Shown here: piece after piece, positions 22,201 to 29,998 of the stretch
Layout of the letters: each line of letters begins with the position of its first letter
Position numbering within the stretch: the first letter of the stretch is position 1
NCBI RefSeq assembly: GCF_013817205.1
Contig: NZ_JACDDD010000026.1
Coordinates: forward strand, 1 to 42,637
Direction: 5' to 3'
Source of the DNA: Polaromonas sp.
Lineage (GTDB): Bacteria; Pseudomonadota; Gammaproteobacteria; Burkholderiales; Burkholderiaceae_C
Length of the DNA stretch: 42,637 bases
Notes under the pieces: generated by a model
The model's database searches: none
Seen by the model: only the letters and a program-made list of their open reading frames with translations
Told to the model about the DNA's origin: nothing
Made by a program: the position numbers and the translations under genes

Positions 22201-22992
22201 ATGAAGCTTGATGAACCATCGCTGCCGGTGGCCGTGATCACCGGTGGCGCGCGTGGCATCGGCCTGGCGATGGGGAAATGGTTCCTGGCGCATGGGCATC
22301 GCGTGGTGCTTGTCGATCTTGACAGTGAAGCGCTGGGGCTGGCCGATGCCGCGCTGGATCGGGCTGACGACGTGCTGGTCATTACCTGTGATGTGTCCAG
22401 CCCCCAGCAGGTGCAGTCGGCGGCTGAAAAGGTGGAGACTGTTTTTGGCCGTGTTGACGCGCTTGTGAACAACGCCGGCGTTGCCATCTTCAAGCCCGTG
22501 ATGGACACGACATTCGAGGAATGGCGCCATGTGATGGCAACCAACCTCGACGGCGCGTTTCTTTGCACACAGGCTTTTGTCCCTTTGATGCTGAAGTCGG
22601 GTAGCGCAAGCATCGTCAACATCGCCTCCATCTCCGGGTTGCGCGCCAGCACGCTGCGCGCCGCTTACGGCACCAGCAAGGCGGCGCTTATTCACCTTAC
22701 AAAGCAGCAAGCCGTGGAGCTGGGCAACATCGGTATTCGCGTCAACGCTGTCGCGCCAGGCCCGGTTGAAACCGAGATGGCCAAGCTGGTGCACAGCGCG
22801 GCCATCCGGCGCGACTACCACGATGCCATCCCCCTGGGCCGTTACGGCACCACTGAAGAAATCGCAGCGGTCACGGGTTTTCTTTGCAGCGCGGCGGCGA
22901 GTTTTGTTAACGGCCAGGTTCTGGCGGTTGACGGTGGTTTTGATGCGGCTGGCGTGGGCCTGCCGACTCTACGCGGCCAGCAGGACGCTTGA
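22201..22992 (+). CDS. SDR-family oxidoreductase
   Basis: 263 residues. Classical SDR with TGGARGIG (14-21), Asp39 at the end of beta-2 (NAD preference likely), NNAG (90-93), Ser143 and Y156-xxx-K160, and a C-terminal GQVLAVDGGFDAAG. It has a standalone position behind the flavin-reductase-like gene with a 91-base gap and a weak ribosome site. Substrate cannot be assigned; it resembles 3-oxoacyl-ACP reductase/glucose dehydrogenase-type SDRs. Confidence 0.85.
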   Translation: MKLDEPSLPVAVITGGARGIGLAMGKWFLAHGHRVVLVDLDSEALGLADAALDRADDVLVITCDVSSPQQVQSAAEKVETVFGRVDALVNNAGVAIFKPVMDTTFEEWRHVMATNLDGAFLCTQAFVPLMLKSGSASIVNIASISGLRASTLRAAYGTSKAALIHLTKQQAVELGNIGIRVNAVAPGPVETEMAKLVHSAAIRRDYHDAIPLGRYGTTEEIAAVTGFLCSAAASFVNGQVLAVDGGFDAAGVGLPTLRGQQDA

Positions 22993-23006
22993 CCCGCGCC
23001 AGCGCT

Positions 23007-23610
23007 TCATGGTCCCGTCAGCTCAAGATAGGCGCGGCGCGTCTCCGGCGCGACGGAAGCCAGCACCCGGGAGTAAGAAGTTTTGTGACGGCCCAGCAAA
23101 CGGGCCGAGGCCACCGTTTTGACTTGCAGAACCAGTGGCAGGTGAGTTGCATCAGGAAAATTTCAGCGGAGAGGGTGAAGGCCTTGCTTTTGGAGGACTG
23201 CTCGCCCTTGTTTTGCACCGCTCGGGTGATGCCTTCGGCGTGCACCAGCAGGCCCAGTCGCAAGTCGAAGGTGGCCACCGGAAAAAGCCGCTCTGCATAG
23301 GGAAAACTCACGGGCAGCTTGCTCACGCGCGCGTCAAAGGCATCCACTTGGGAAAAGCCCGCGACGAAATTGTTGAACTGCTCGCACAGCTTGGTCTCGG
23401 TCGCTGTCTGCAGGTTCCAGATACTGTCCCGACGCTGCGGGCGTTCTCCGGGAGCGCTCCCATGTAACCCTCGGTCAGACCTTCCATGAGTTTTTCAATC
23501 TCATATTGGCCGAGATGGCCGCCCAGCAAGGCGATACGTTTGCGTTCGTAGCCCGATTTGAGCGCGTATGTGCCGGCTGCGATCAGCAGCCCTATCATGA
23601 AAAAATCCAT
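23007..23610 (-). pseudogene. Conserved hypothetical gene broken by two -1 frameshifts
   Basis: From ATG 23610 the frame reads MDFFMIGLLIAAGTYALKSG (an N-terminal membrane segment) through LMEGLTEGYMGALPENA. Near 23438 it must shift by -1 to continue QRRDSIWNLQTATETKLCEQ and on to LPVSFPYAERLFPVATFDLR. Near 23125 a second -1 shift gives KTVASARLLGRHKTSYSRVL and ETRRAYLELTGP, ending at TGA 23007-23009. Repaired, it would be about 201 residues. Continuous sense-like sequence in three frames on one strand supports a real gene rather than chance. I do not recognise a named family. Confidence 0.7.
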
Positions 23611-23713
23611 CAATCGAACCGGGGTTGGTATGTGGGAAGAACTCCAGTGTAGTCACCCGCCGTCCCCTGTGGTCCCTTGCCGGTCAAGGTACTACGTCTT
23701 ACGTCAACTGCAC

Positions 23714-23813
23714 TTCTATTTTCACAAATCAAGTGCTTTTTAAAAATGGCTGGGTTTGGTATGGTCTTGTTCTGAAAAAGACCCCCGCGCAGCCGCTCGG
23801 CCGACCGCACCCC
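23714..23813 (+). pseudogene. Fossil copy of the promoter and 5' end of the TetR gene at 37131
   Basis: This stretch aligns with 37072-37174, about 80% identical by eye, with 21 identical bases at 23752-23772 and 37110-37130 (beginning GGGTTTGGTATGGTCTTG). The intact copy has ATGGAAAAGACC; here the start codon is lost (TGAAAAAGACC). Similarity stops at CGCACCCC. It is what is left of a second TetR gene that once lay here, beside the end of the aldehyde dehydrogenase gene. Confidence 0.75.
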
Positions 23814-23830
23814 AGCGCGTCGATGCTTGT

Positions 23831-25342
23831 CTATATGTCGAAGCGGATGCCTTGGGCCAGCGGCAGGCTGGCGCCGTAGTTGACCGTGTTGGTGGCGCGG
23901 CGCATATATGCCTTCCATGCATCCGAGCCCGACTCGCGGCCGCCGCCGGTTTCCTTCTCTCCACCAAACGCGTCACCGATTTCCGCGCCGCTGGTGCCGA
24001 TGTTGACGTTGGCAATGCCGCAATCGGAGCCGCGCGCCGAGGTGAACTGTTCGGCTTCGCGCAGGTCTTGCGTGAAGACGGCCGACGACAGGCCGTGCAC
24101 TACAGCATTGTTCAGCGCGATGGCTTCCTCAAAGTTGTCGTAGGGCACCACATACAAAATTGGCGCGAAGGTCTCGTGCAGCATGGGGCCGTCCTGTTCC
24201 TTCAGCTCCACGATGGCGGGACGCACATAGTGGGCTGAGTCGTCGCCTGCCTGCCGTTCACCGAAATGCACAGTGGCGCCCAGCTTCTGGGCTTCATCCA
24301 GCGCCGATTGCATGGCGTCAAGCGCACGGCCATCGATCAGTGGGCCGACCAGCGTGCCGTCCTTCAGCGGGTTGCCCACCGGCAGCCGTGCGAACACAGC
24401 CACCAGCCGTTTGACCAGTTCCGCATAGATCGAACGGTGCACGATCAGGCGGCGCAGGCTGGTGCAGCGCTGGCCGGCGGTGCCCGCCGCCGCGAAAGCT
24501 GCGCCACGTACGACGAGTTCGAGGTTGGCCGTGGGGCAGACGATGGCGGCGTTGTTGCCGCCCAGCTCCAGCAGCGAGCGCTTGAAGAGGCCCGCGCAAG
24601 CGATGGCCACGTTCTTGCCCATGGCGGTGGAGCCGGTGGCGCTCACCAGCTTCACGTGCGGGTGCTTGACCAGAGCTTCGCCGGTGGCGCGCTCGCCGAT
24701 CAGCAATTCACTCAGGCCTGCGGTTTCCAGTCTCAGCTCTTTCGCCGTTTGCAGCAACAGGCCGTTGAGGGCAATGGCCGACAGCGGCGTTTTTTCCGAA
24801 GGCTTCCAGGCCAGCGTGTTGCCGCACACGAGTGCCAGCGCGGCATTCCAGGCGAACACCGCCATCGGGAAGTTGAAGGCCGAAATGATGCCGACCACGC
24901 CCACGGGGTGCCAGGTTTCCAGCAGCTTGTGGTCGGGGCGCTCGCTGGCAATCGTCAGGCCGTAGAGCTGGCGCGACAGGCCGACGGCGAATTCACAGAT
25001 GTCGATGACCTCTTGTACTTCGCCCAGGCCTTCTTGCAGAATCTTGCCGGTCTCCAGGGAAATCAGCTGGCCCAGCTCGGCCTTGTGGCGGCGCACGGTT
25101 TCACCGAAGGCGCGTACCAGTTCACCGCGTTTGGGGGCCGGCACATTGCGCCATTCGATGAAGCGCTGATGGGCAGCGTTGATCGCCCTGTCAACGTCGG
25201 CGGCATTTTGAATGGCCACGCGCGCCAAGTGGCTTCCGTCGATCGGGGTGATAACTTCAATCGCAGCGGGCGCCTTGCTGCCAAGCTCGGCGCTGACGCC
25301 CAGGGCCTTGAAGAGGGATGAAACGTCGCTGGAGTAACTCAT
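23831..25342 (-). CDS. amaB: Aldehyde dehydrogenase, ALDH7 type (2-aminoadipate semialdehyde dehydrogenase)
   Basis: 503 residues. Catalytic Cys293 in GTAGQRCTSLRRL, general base E259 in LLELGGNN, and ISAFNFPMAVFAWNAALALV for NAD binding. The QRCTSLRR segment and overall plan fit ALDH7 (antiquitin/Pcd), which oxidises 2-aminoadipate 6-semialdehyde (in equilibrium with piperideine-6-carboxylate) to 2-aminoadipate in lysine and pipecolate breakdown. The start overlaps the readthrough stop of the upstream aminotransferase gene by 4 nt (ATGA), and hglS is next upstream. The end lies next to the fossil TetR fragment. Confidence 0.92.
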   Translation of the reverse strand: MSYSSDVSSLFKALGVSAELGSKAPAAIEVITPIDGSHLARVAIQNAADVDRAINAAHQRFIEWRNVPAPKRGELVRAFGETVRRHKAELGQLISLETGKILQEGLGEVQEVIDICEFAVGLSRQLYGLTIASERPDHKLLETWHPVGVVGIISAFNFPMAVFAWNAALALVCGNTLAWKPSEKTPLSAIALNGLLLQTAKELRLETAGLSELLIGERATGEALVKHPHVKLVSATGSTAMGKNVAIACAGLFKRSLLELGGNNAAIVCPTANLELVVRGAAFAAAGTAGQRCTSLRRLIVHRSIYAELVKRLVAVFARLPVGNPLKDGTLVGPLIDGRALDAMQSALDEAQKLGATVHFGERQAGDDSAHYVRPAIVELKEQDGPMLHETFAPILYVVPYDNFEEAIALNNAVVHGLSSAVFTQDLREAEQFTSARGSDCGIANVNIGTSGAEIGDAFGGEKETGGGRESGSDAWKAYMRRATNTVNYGASLPLAQGIRFDI

Positions 25343-26592
25343 GAAGTCCTTTCGGGGGTGGTCCTGATATCTGAAGATGTTTTTGAAGCAAGGCTGTGAA
25401 GCCCGCGGCCCAGCCGCTCGGCGCCTTGCTGCAGCGCGGCCGGTGAAGGGTTGACAAAGCTCAGGCGCTGCTACGGCTGCGCGTCATTGCTGATGCTGAA
25501 GGCAGCGCCCGGCACCACCAGCACTTTGTGCTGAAGGCCGAAGTTCATCCAGTCTTGTGTCGGCAACAGAGGTAAATCACCGCGCAGCCTGGCCCAGACA
25601 AACATGCCGCCTTGCGGCGCATCGAATTCGAGCAGCCCGCCGGCATGCGCGCGTAATGCGCCGGCCAGTGTGGCGGCTTTTTCTGCATAGGCCCTGCGCA
25701 GCAGATTCAGGTGCGGCGCGAGACGATTGGAGTCCAGCATGGCCGCGAGCGTCAATTGCTCCAGCGAGCCGCTGTGCACGTCGGCGGCCTGTTTGGCCAG
25801 CACCACCGCGCGCAGTATGTCGGCCGGCGCGAGCAACACACCCAGGCGAAGGGCAGGCGCCACCACTTTGGAGTAGCTGGTCATGTAGGCGACCTGCGCG
25901 GGTGAGCCGGCCTGCTGGTTGAGTTGAACCAGTGGCGGCGGCGGCGCTTCGCCAAACCAGAGTTCACCGTAGGGGTCGTCTTCGATCAGCGTCACGCCAT
26001 ATTGTGCGGCCAGCTCCAGCAGGCGAAGCCGCCGCGCCAGCGGCATCACGGCGCCGGTCGGGTTGGCGAAGTTGGGCACCACGTAGAGTACGCGCGGGCG
26101 CTCGGCCAGCAGGATGGGTTCGAGCCTGTCGACATCCATGCCCTGTGCGTCGGTCGGAACTTCGACCAGGCGGGCACCCGCGAAGCGAAAGGCCTGCAGC
26201 GCCGCGGGGTAGTTAAACGATTCCACCGCAATGCTTTCGCCGGGCTCGATCAGCACACGCGCCAGCAAATCGATGGCCTGCTGCGAACCCGTGGTGATGA
26301 TCAGCTCTGCCGCCTTGGCTGCCAGGCCGCGTTGCGTCAACAAGGCCGCGCTGGCCTCGCGCAGCTCGGGCAGACCTTCTGTGGCGCCGTATTGCAGGCT
26401 GCGGCCTTGCAGTTTTCCGGTCACTTCCAGCAGCGACTCGCGCAGCCAGTCAGCAGGGAGCAGCGCAGGGTCGGGGTGCCCGCCTGCGAGTGAGATCATG
26501 CCCTCCTGGCCGGCCAGCGCCAGCATGGCGCGTATGGGTGAGCCGCTGGCTTGCGCGTAGAGTGGCCGCACCGGCCCGCGCACACCGCTCAT
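25339..26592 (-). pseudogene. amaC: PLP-dependent 2-aminoadipate aminotransferase-like gene with premature TAG
   Basis: The frame from ATG 26592 runs 373 residues to TAG at 25471-25473, then stays open 43 further codons to a TGA that overlaps the next start (ATGA), which is the expected natural end (417 residues). PLP-binding K242 is in TSYSKVVAPALRLG; VVPNFANPTG and LIEDDPYGE are conserved. The lost tail reads QRLSFVNPSPAALQQGAERL and includes the RLSF Arg that binds the substrate carboxylate in this fold. The TAG most likely replaces TGG (QPWQRLSF). Without suppression the enzyme should be inactive. Together with hglS and amaB it would turn 2-aminoadipate into 2-oxoadipate. Confidence 0.88.
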
Positions 26593-27617
26593 GCCCGCGC
26601 GGCTGTCATGCCGAAAATGCCGGTGGCATTGCCGGCGTCAAAGGCCAGGTCAAGCTGCGGCGCCTGCACCGGGTCGTTCGCTGCGAGGGGCGCCAGTTCG
26701 GCACGCGTGATGAACTCGTAGAACGAGCCGGGCACGCTGCGCGTGACGCGGCCTTGCGCGGCGATGAACTCGCGCTCTACCCTGGCGGCGCGAAAGGCCG
26801 TCTGGCGTACGCGGCCGCTGGCCGAGACTTCGACCTTGTCCTTGATGGGACGGCCCAGCGCGCGCTGGTGTTCGGCCACGGCATCCACGTCGGCCACGCG
26901 GTCGGTGGCGTGGTTAAAGGCATTGCCTTCGGTTGAAATCCAGGCCATTTCAGCCGATTCGGCCAACAGCGCTTCGTAGTCTTCCAGTGCAAACACGTCG
27001 TGCTGGCGACCAAAGCATGCGATCAGATGGGGCAGCAACCGCAGCGCTTGTTGCAGGGGCAGTGTGCCGTCGCGCGTCAATTGATCCAGGTCGGCGATGT
27101 CCTGCGCTCCCAGCGGGTCGCGCGAGGTGGACAGCACACGCGTCACCGTTGTCTGGAAGGCAGATGAAAACTCTTCGGGGTGCAGCTCGGATACAAAAAA
27201 CTGTGCAATGTCCTGCGGAAAATCCTGGTGGCAGTAGGCCCGGCCCGTCATTTTCAGGCGGGGCAGGGGGTAAGTGTCCTGCAGCGCAAAACCCAGCGGC
27301 CGCAGCACCCGCGTAAAGGCCGCCTCACCACCGGGCAGCGCCCCGCTGGGCCAGCGCACGGTGCGCAGCGCGCCATGGTCAAACACCACCTGGCGCTTTT
27401 GCGCCACCACGTCGCAGGCAATGTAGTCCTGACTGGCCGGCACGCGCTGCACCAGGTCATGAAACAGCGCCATGTTCAGCGCCTGGGCCAGCTCTGCGCG
27501 GGTGACGGTGCCTGACGCCGGCTTCTGCAGCGCCGGGTGGACGTACATCTGCTCATGGATGATTTTCACGGCTTCAGGCGGAAGGCAGCCTGAAAGGAGT
27601 TTCTGGAGCTGGGTCAT
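26589..27617 (-). CDS. hglS: DUF1338 2-oxoadipate dioxygenase/decarboxylase (HglS-like)
   Basis: 342 residues of the DUF1338 family, whose characterised Pseudomonas member HglS converts 2-oxoadipate to D-2-hydroxyglutarate using Fe(II) and O2. The presumed metal ligands are H81 (VVFDHGALRTV), H236 (EGNAFNHATDRV) and E301 (GSFYEFITR). RPLGFALQDTYPLPRLKMTG is also conserved. It is shorter than the roughly 460 residues that I recall for the Pseudomonas enzyme, within the short branch of the family. Its stop overlaps the aminotransferase start (ATGA). With amaB and amaC it makes a 2-aminoadipate route from lysine to the TCA cycle. Confidence 0.9.
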   Translation of the reverse strand: MTQLQKLLSGCLPPEAVKIIHEQMYVHPALQKPASGTVTRAELAQALNMALFHDLVQRVPASQDYIACDVVAQKRQVVFDHGALRTVRWPSGALPGGEAAFTRVLRPLGFALQDTYPLPRLKMTGRAYCHQDFPQDIAQFFVSELHPEEFSSAFQTTVTRVLSTSRDPLGAQDIADLDQLTRDGTLPLQQALRLLPHLIACFGRQHDVFALEDYEALLAESAEMAWISTEGNAFNHATDRVADVDAVAEHQRALGRPIKDKVEVSASGRVRQTAFRAARVEREFIAAQGRVTRSVPGSFYEFITRAELAPLAANDPVQAPQLDLAFDAGNATGIFGMTAARA

Positions 27618-27716
27618 TTCAAGGGTGTTTCACGCAGATGAAGGCTGGATTTTCAATAATTCAGGCCTGGTGCGCAAAGGATGTATTTCGATGAAGGCAT
27701 GAGATATATTGATGCG

Positions 27717-28613
27717 ATGCGCAGAAGAATCCCTTCCACCCAAGCCCTTCTGGCCTTTGAGGCAGCCGCCCACCGCGGCAGCTTCACACTGGCGGCGCAA
27801 GACCTGTCGGTGAGCCAGAGCGCGGTCAGCCACCAGATCCTGGGGCTGGAACACGACCTGGACGTGAGCCTTTTTTTGCGGCTGCCGCGCCAGCTGGAAC
27901 TCACCGACGCCGGCCGTTCGCTGCTGGCGCGGGTCAGTCCGGCGCTGGATGCGCTGGAGGCGGCCATGCTGGACCTGGTGTCGTCCAAAGGCGAAGGTGG
28001 CACCTTGGAGCTGGGCGTGGTGCCCACCTTTGCCACTAAGTGGCTGATTCCGCGCATGCCGTCTTTTCTGAAAGCCCATCCGCATGTGACGCTGAATCTG
28101 GCCACGCGCCTGCAGCCTTTCGACTTTTCACTGACGGGGCTGGACGCGGCCATCCACTACGGCCGGCCCGACTGGCCCGGCACCGAATCCGAATACTTGG
28201 TGGGTGAAGACAGCGTGGTGGTGTGCAGCCCGGTGTTGATAAAAAAACGCCAGTTGCGCCGGCCGGCCGATGTGCTCAAGTTCACGCTGATCCACCAGAG
28301 CACGCGACCCCACGCCTGGCGCGACTGGTTTCAGCTGGCAGGCATTGATGACGCGCAGGGCGCAGGCATAGGGCCCAAGTACGAGCTTTTTTCCATGATT
28401 GCGCAGGCCGTTAAGGCGGGCTTAGGGTTGGCGGTGCTGCCGCGCTTCCTGGTCGCTGACGACATTGCCGACGGCACGCTGGCGGTGCCGTTTGACTTGT
28501 CACTGAGCTCCGACTTTGCCTACTACCTGGTCTGGCCTTCGCAGAAAACCAGCTGGCGGCCGCTGGTGCAACTGCGCGAGTGGTTGCGTGAGCAGGCGAA
28601 TGCTGTGAAATGA
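27717..28613 (+). CDS. LysR-family regulator, GcvA-like
   Basis: 298 residues from ATG 27717, which gives the usual GcvA-like start MRRRIPSTQALLAFEAAAH. ATG codons at 27681 and 27699 in the same frame are alternatives; none has a strong ribosome site. Helix-turn-helix in FTLAAQDLSVSQSAVSHQIL. The effector domain contains LELGVVPTFATKWLIPRMPS and GLDAAIHYGRPDWPG, typical of the GcvA/AmpR branch. It diverges from hglS (100-base gap), so it is the likely regulator of the lysine/aminoadipate operon. Confidence 0.9.
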   Translation: MRRRIPSTQALLAFEAAAHRGSFTLAAQDLSVSQSAVSHQILGLEHDLDVSLFLRLPRQLELTDAGRSLLARVSPALDALEAAMLDLVSSKGEGGTLELGVVPTFATKWLIPRMPSFLKAHPHVTLNLATRLQPFDFSLTGLDAAIHYGRPDWPGTESEYLVGEDSVVVCSPVLIKKRQLRRPADVLKFTLIHQSTRPHAWRDWFQLAGIDDAQGAGIGPKYELFSMIAQAVKAGLGLAVLPRFLVADDIADGTLAVPFDLSLSSDFAYYLVWPSQKTSWRPLVQLREWLREQANAVK

Positions 28614-28651
28614 ATGGGTGGTGATCAGGTCGCTGTGATCAGCAGTGACAT

Positions 28652-28930
28652 TTAGTGGGTGCGCTTTTCCGAGTTCCACAGCTGCATGAGGCCGAGCGCC
28701 AGCATCAGTGTTCCCAAGGCCATCCATATGCCGACAATTCCACGCGGCCCCATCACCTCAAAGGCCCAAATCTTTGTCCAGGCCCATTTGCCGACAAAGG
28801 GTGGAACGGAAGGTGTAAGCCATTCCGCCCAGGCCAGGCAAAACGCGACCGCCGCTATCCCCATCTTTGCAACGGCTTTCTCTTTGACCGAAAGGATCGC
28901 ACCTTGCTTCTTGGCGAGTTCGTTATCCAC
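28652..28930 (-). CDS. Small two-helix membrane protein, hypothetical
   Basis: 92 residues from a GTG start at 28930 with GGAAAG about 5 bases upstream. Two membrane segments are visible, about residues 22-42 (MGIAAVAFCLAWAEWL) and 63-84 (GIVGIWMALGTLMLALGLMQ), with charged ends (KKQGAILSVKEKAVAK, NSEKRTH). I do not recognise a family. It lies between the LysR gene (convergent) and the IclR gene, 49 bases after the IclR stop in the same direction, and could be in that transcript. Confidence 0.6.
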   Translation of the reverse strand: MDNELAKKQGAILSVKEKAVAKMGIAAVAFCLAWAEWLTPSVPPFVGKWAWTKIWAFEVMGPRGIVGIWMALGTLMLALGLMQLWNSEKRTH

Positions 28931-28978
28931 GGGGCTTTCCTTTTTGAGGCGCAGAAGGGTCGCAGCCGTCAGAGTGTC

Positions 28979-29800
28979 TCAGTCATTATCAGCAGGTGCA
29001 AGGCTCTGCGCGGGCCGGCGCAGCGTGCTGTCAAACGGGTTGATCTGCGCGCTGATGGCTGTTGCTTCGCGCTTGAGTAGCTCCACCACCGTCGGCAAGC
29101 GATCGGGGCTCAAGCGTGAGGAAATCGTCCCCACGCTAAGCGCTGCGACCGCGCGGCCTTCGCGGTCCAGCACCGGCACGCCGACGCCGGCCATGCCGTC
29201 CAGCAGGTTGGTGTTGCGCCCGGCGTAGCCGAGTTCGCGCACGCGCTCTATCTCTGTGCGCAGGTAGACCTCGTCATATACACCGAACTCGCGCACCCGC
29301 GGCAGGTTGTAGCGGATCACTTCCTCGCGCTCGGTTTCGGGCAAAAACGCGAGGATGGCCAGGCCGCCCTGGCCCATGCCTAATGCCACACGCCCGCCGA
29401 TGTCGCCGGTGAAAGAGCGAATCGGAAACGGACCTTCGCTGCGGTCCAGGCAAACCGCATCAAAGCCGCTGCGTACCAGCAAAAAGATGGTGTCACCCAA
29501 GCTGGCACACAGCCGCAACATGGAGGGCCGGCACAGGCTGCGCAAGTCCATGGTGTTGCCGGCTTGCGCGGCCAGCGCAAAAAAATCAATGCTCAAGCGG
29601 TACAGCTTGGAGCCGGGTTCCTGCTCCACCACGCGCTCGGCCACCAGGCTTTGCAGGATGCGGTGGGTGGTCGCCTGCGTGAGGCCCGTGGCCTTGGCGA
29701 TGTGCGTGATGCGCCCGCCTTTGGCCTGCGTGGTGGCCAGGGCCCGGAGAATGGAAAAGGCCCGCTGCACGCTGCTGGAGCTGTTCTCGTCGTCTTTCAT
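28979..29800 (-). CDS. IclR-family transcriptional regulator
   Basis: 273 residues from ATG 29800, chosen because AAGGAGACGCC precedes it; an in-frame codon at 29842 lacks such a site. N-terminal winged helix (about residues 10-70): SSSSVQRAFSILRALATTQA, GRITHIAKATGLTQATTHRI. The C-terminal GAF-like effector domain has SGFDAVCLDRSEGPFPIRSF, GGRVALGMGQGGLAIL, and NLLDGMAGVGVPVLDREGRA. It diverges from the ABC/dehydrogenase operon and is its likely regulator. ATTCC/GGAAT sites in the shared promoter region support this. Confidence 0.93.
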   Translation of the reverse strand: MKDDENSSSSVQRAFSILRALATTQAKGGRITHIAKATGLTQATTHRILQSLVAERVVEQEPGSKLYRLSIDFFALAAQAGNTMDLRSLCRPSMLRLCASLGDTIFLLVRSGFDAVCLDRSEGPFPIRSFTGDIGGRVALGMGQGGLAILAFLPETEREEVIRYNLPRVREFGVYDEVYLRTEIERVRELGYAGRNTNLLDGMAGVGVPVLDREGRAVAALSVGTISSRLSPDRLPTVVELLKREATAISAQINPFDSTLRRPAQSLAPADND

Positions 29801-29844
29801 GGCGTCTCCTTGGGCGGAATTGATGTTTATATAAGTGTACATAA

Positions 29845-29927
29845 ATTCCGTTAAATGGAATAAATCAAATAAATATATCTCTATACGGAATAACCTATTG
29901 ACGATTTTTTATAGGATGCCCTAGCAT
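29845..29927 (+). promoter_or_regulatory. Divergent promoter region: candidate IclR sites and sigma-70 promoter
   Basis: ATTCC (29845-29849) and GGAAT (29857-29861) form an inverted repeat around GTTAAAT, and a further CGGAAT half-site lies at 29886-29891. TTGACG (29898-29903) with TAGCAT (29922-29927), 18 bases apart, is a reasonable sigma-70 promoter for the rightward ABC operon. The sites lie just upstream of the -35 box, a position suited to activation. The AT-rich stretch stands out from its surroundings. Confidence 0.6.
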
Positions 29928-29998
29928 GAAGTCATCAAGGTGTCATCGTCCTGCATGTTGCGGCGCTGGCCATCCCCCTTGTTGCAGAGGTGCTCCCC

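Noticed and set aside
23880-25321. Long plus-strand frames opposite the aldehyde dehydrogenase gene
   Set aside because: Shadows of a strongly conserved ALDH7 gene.
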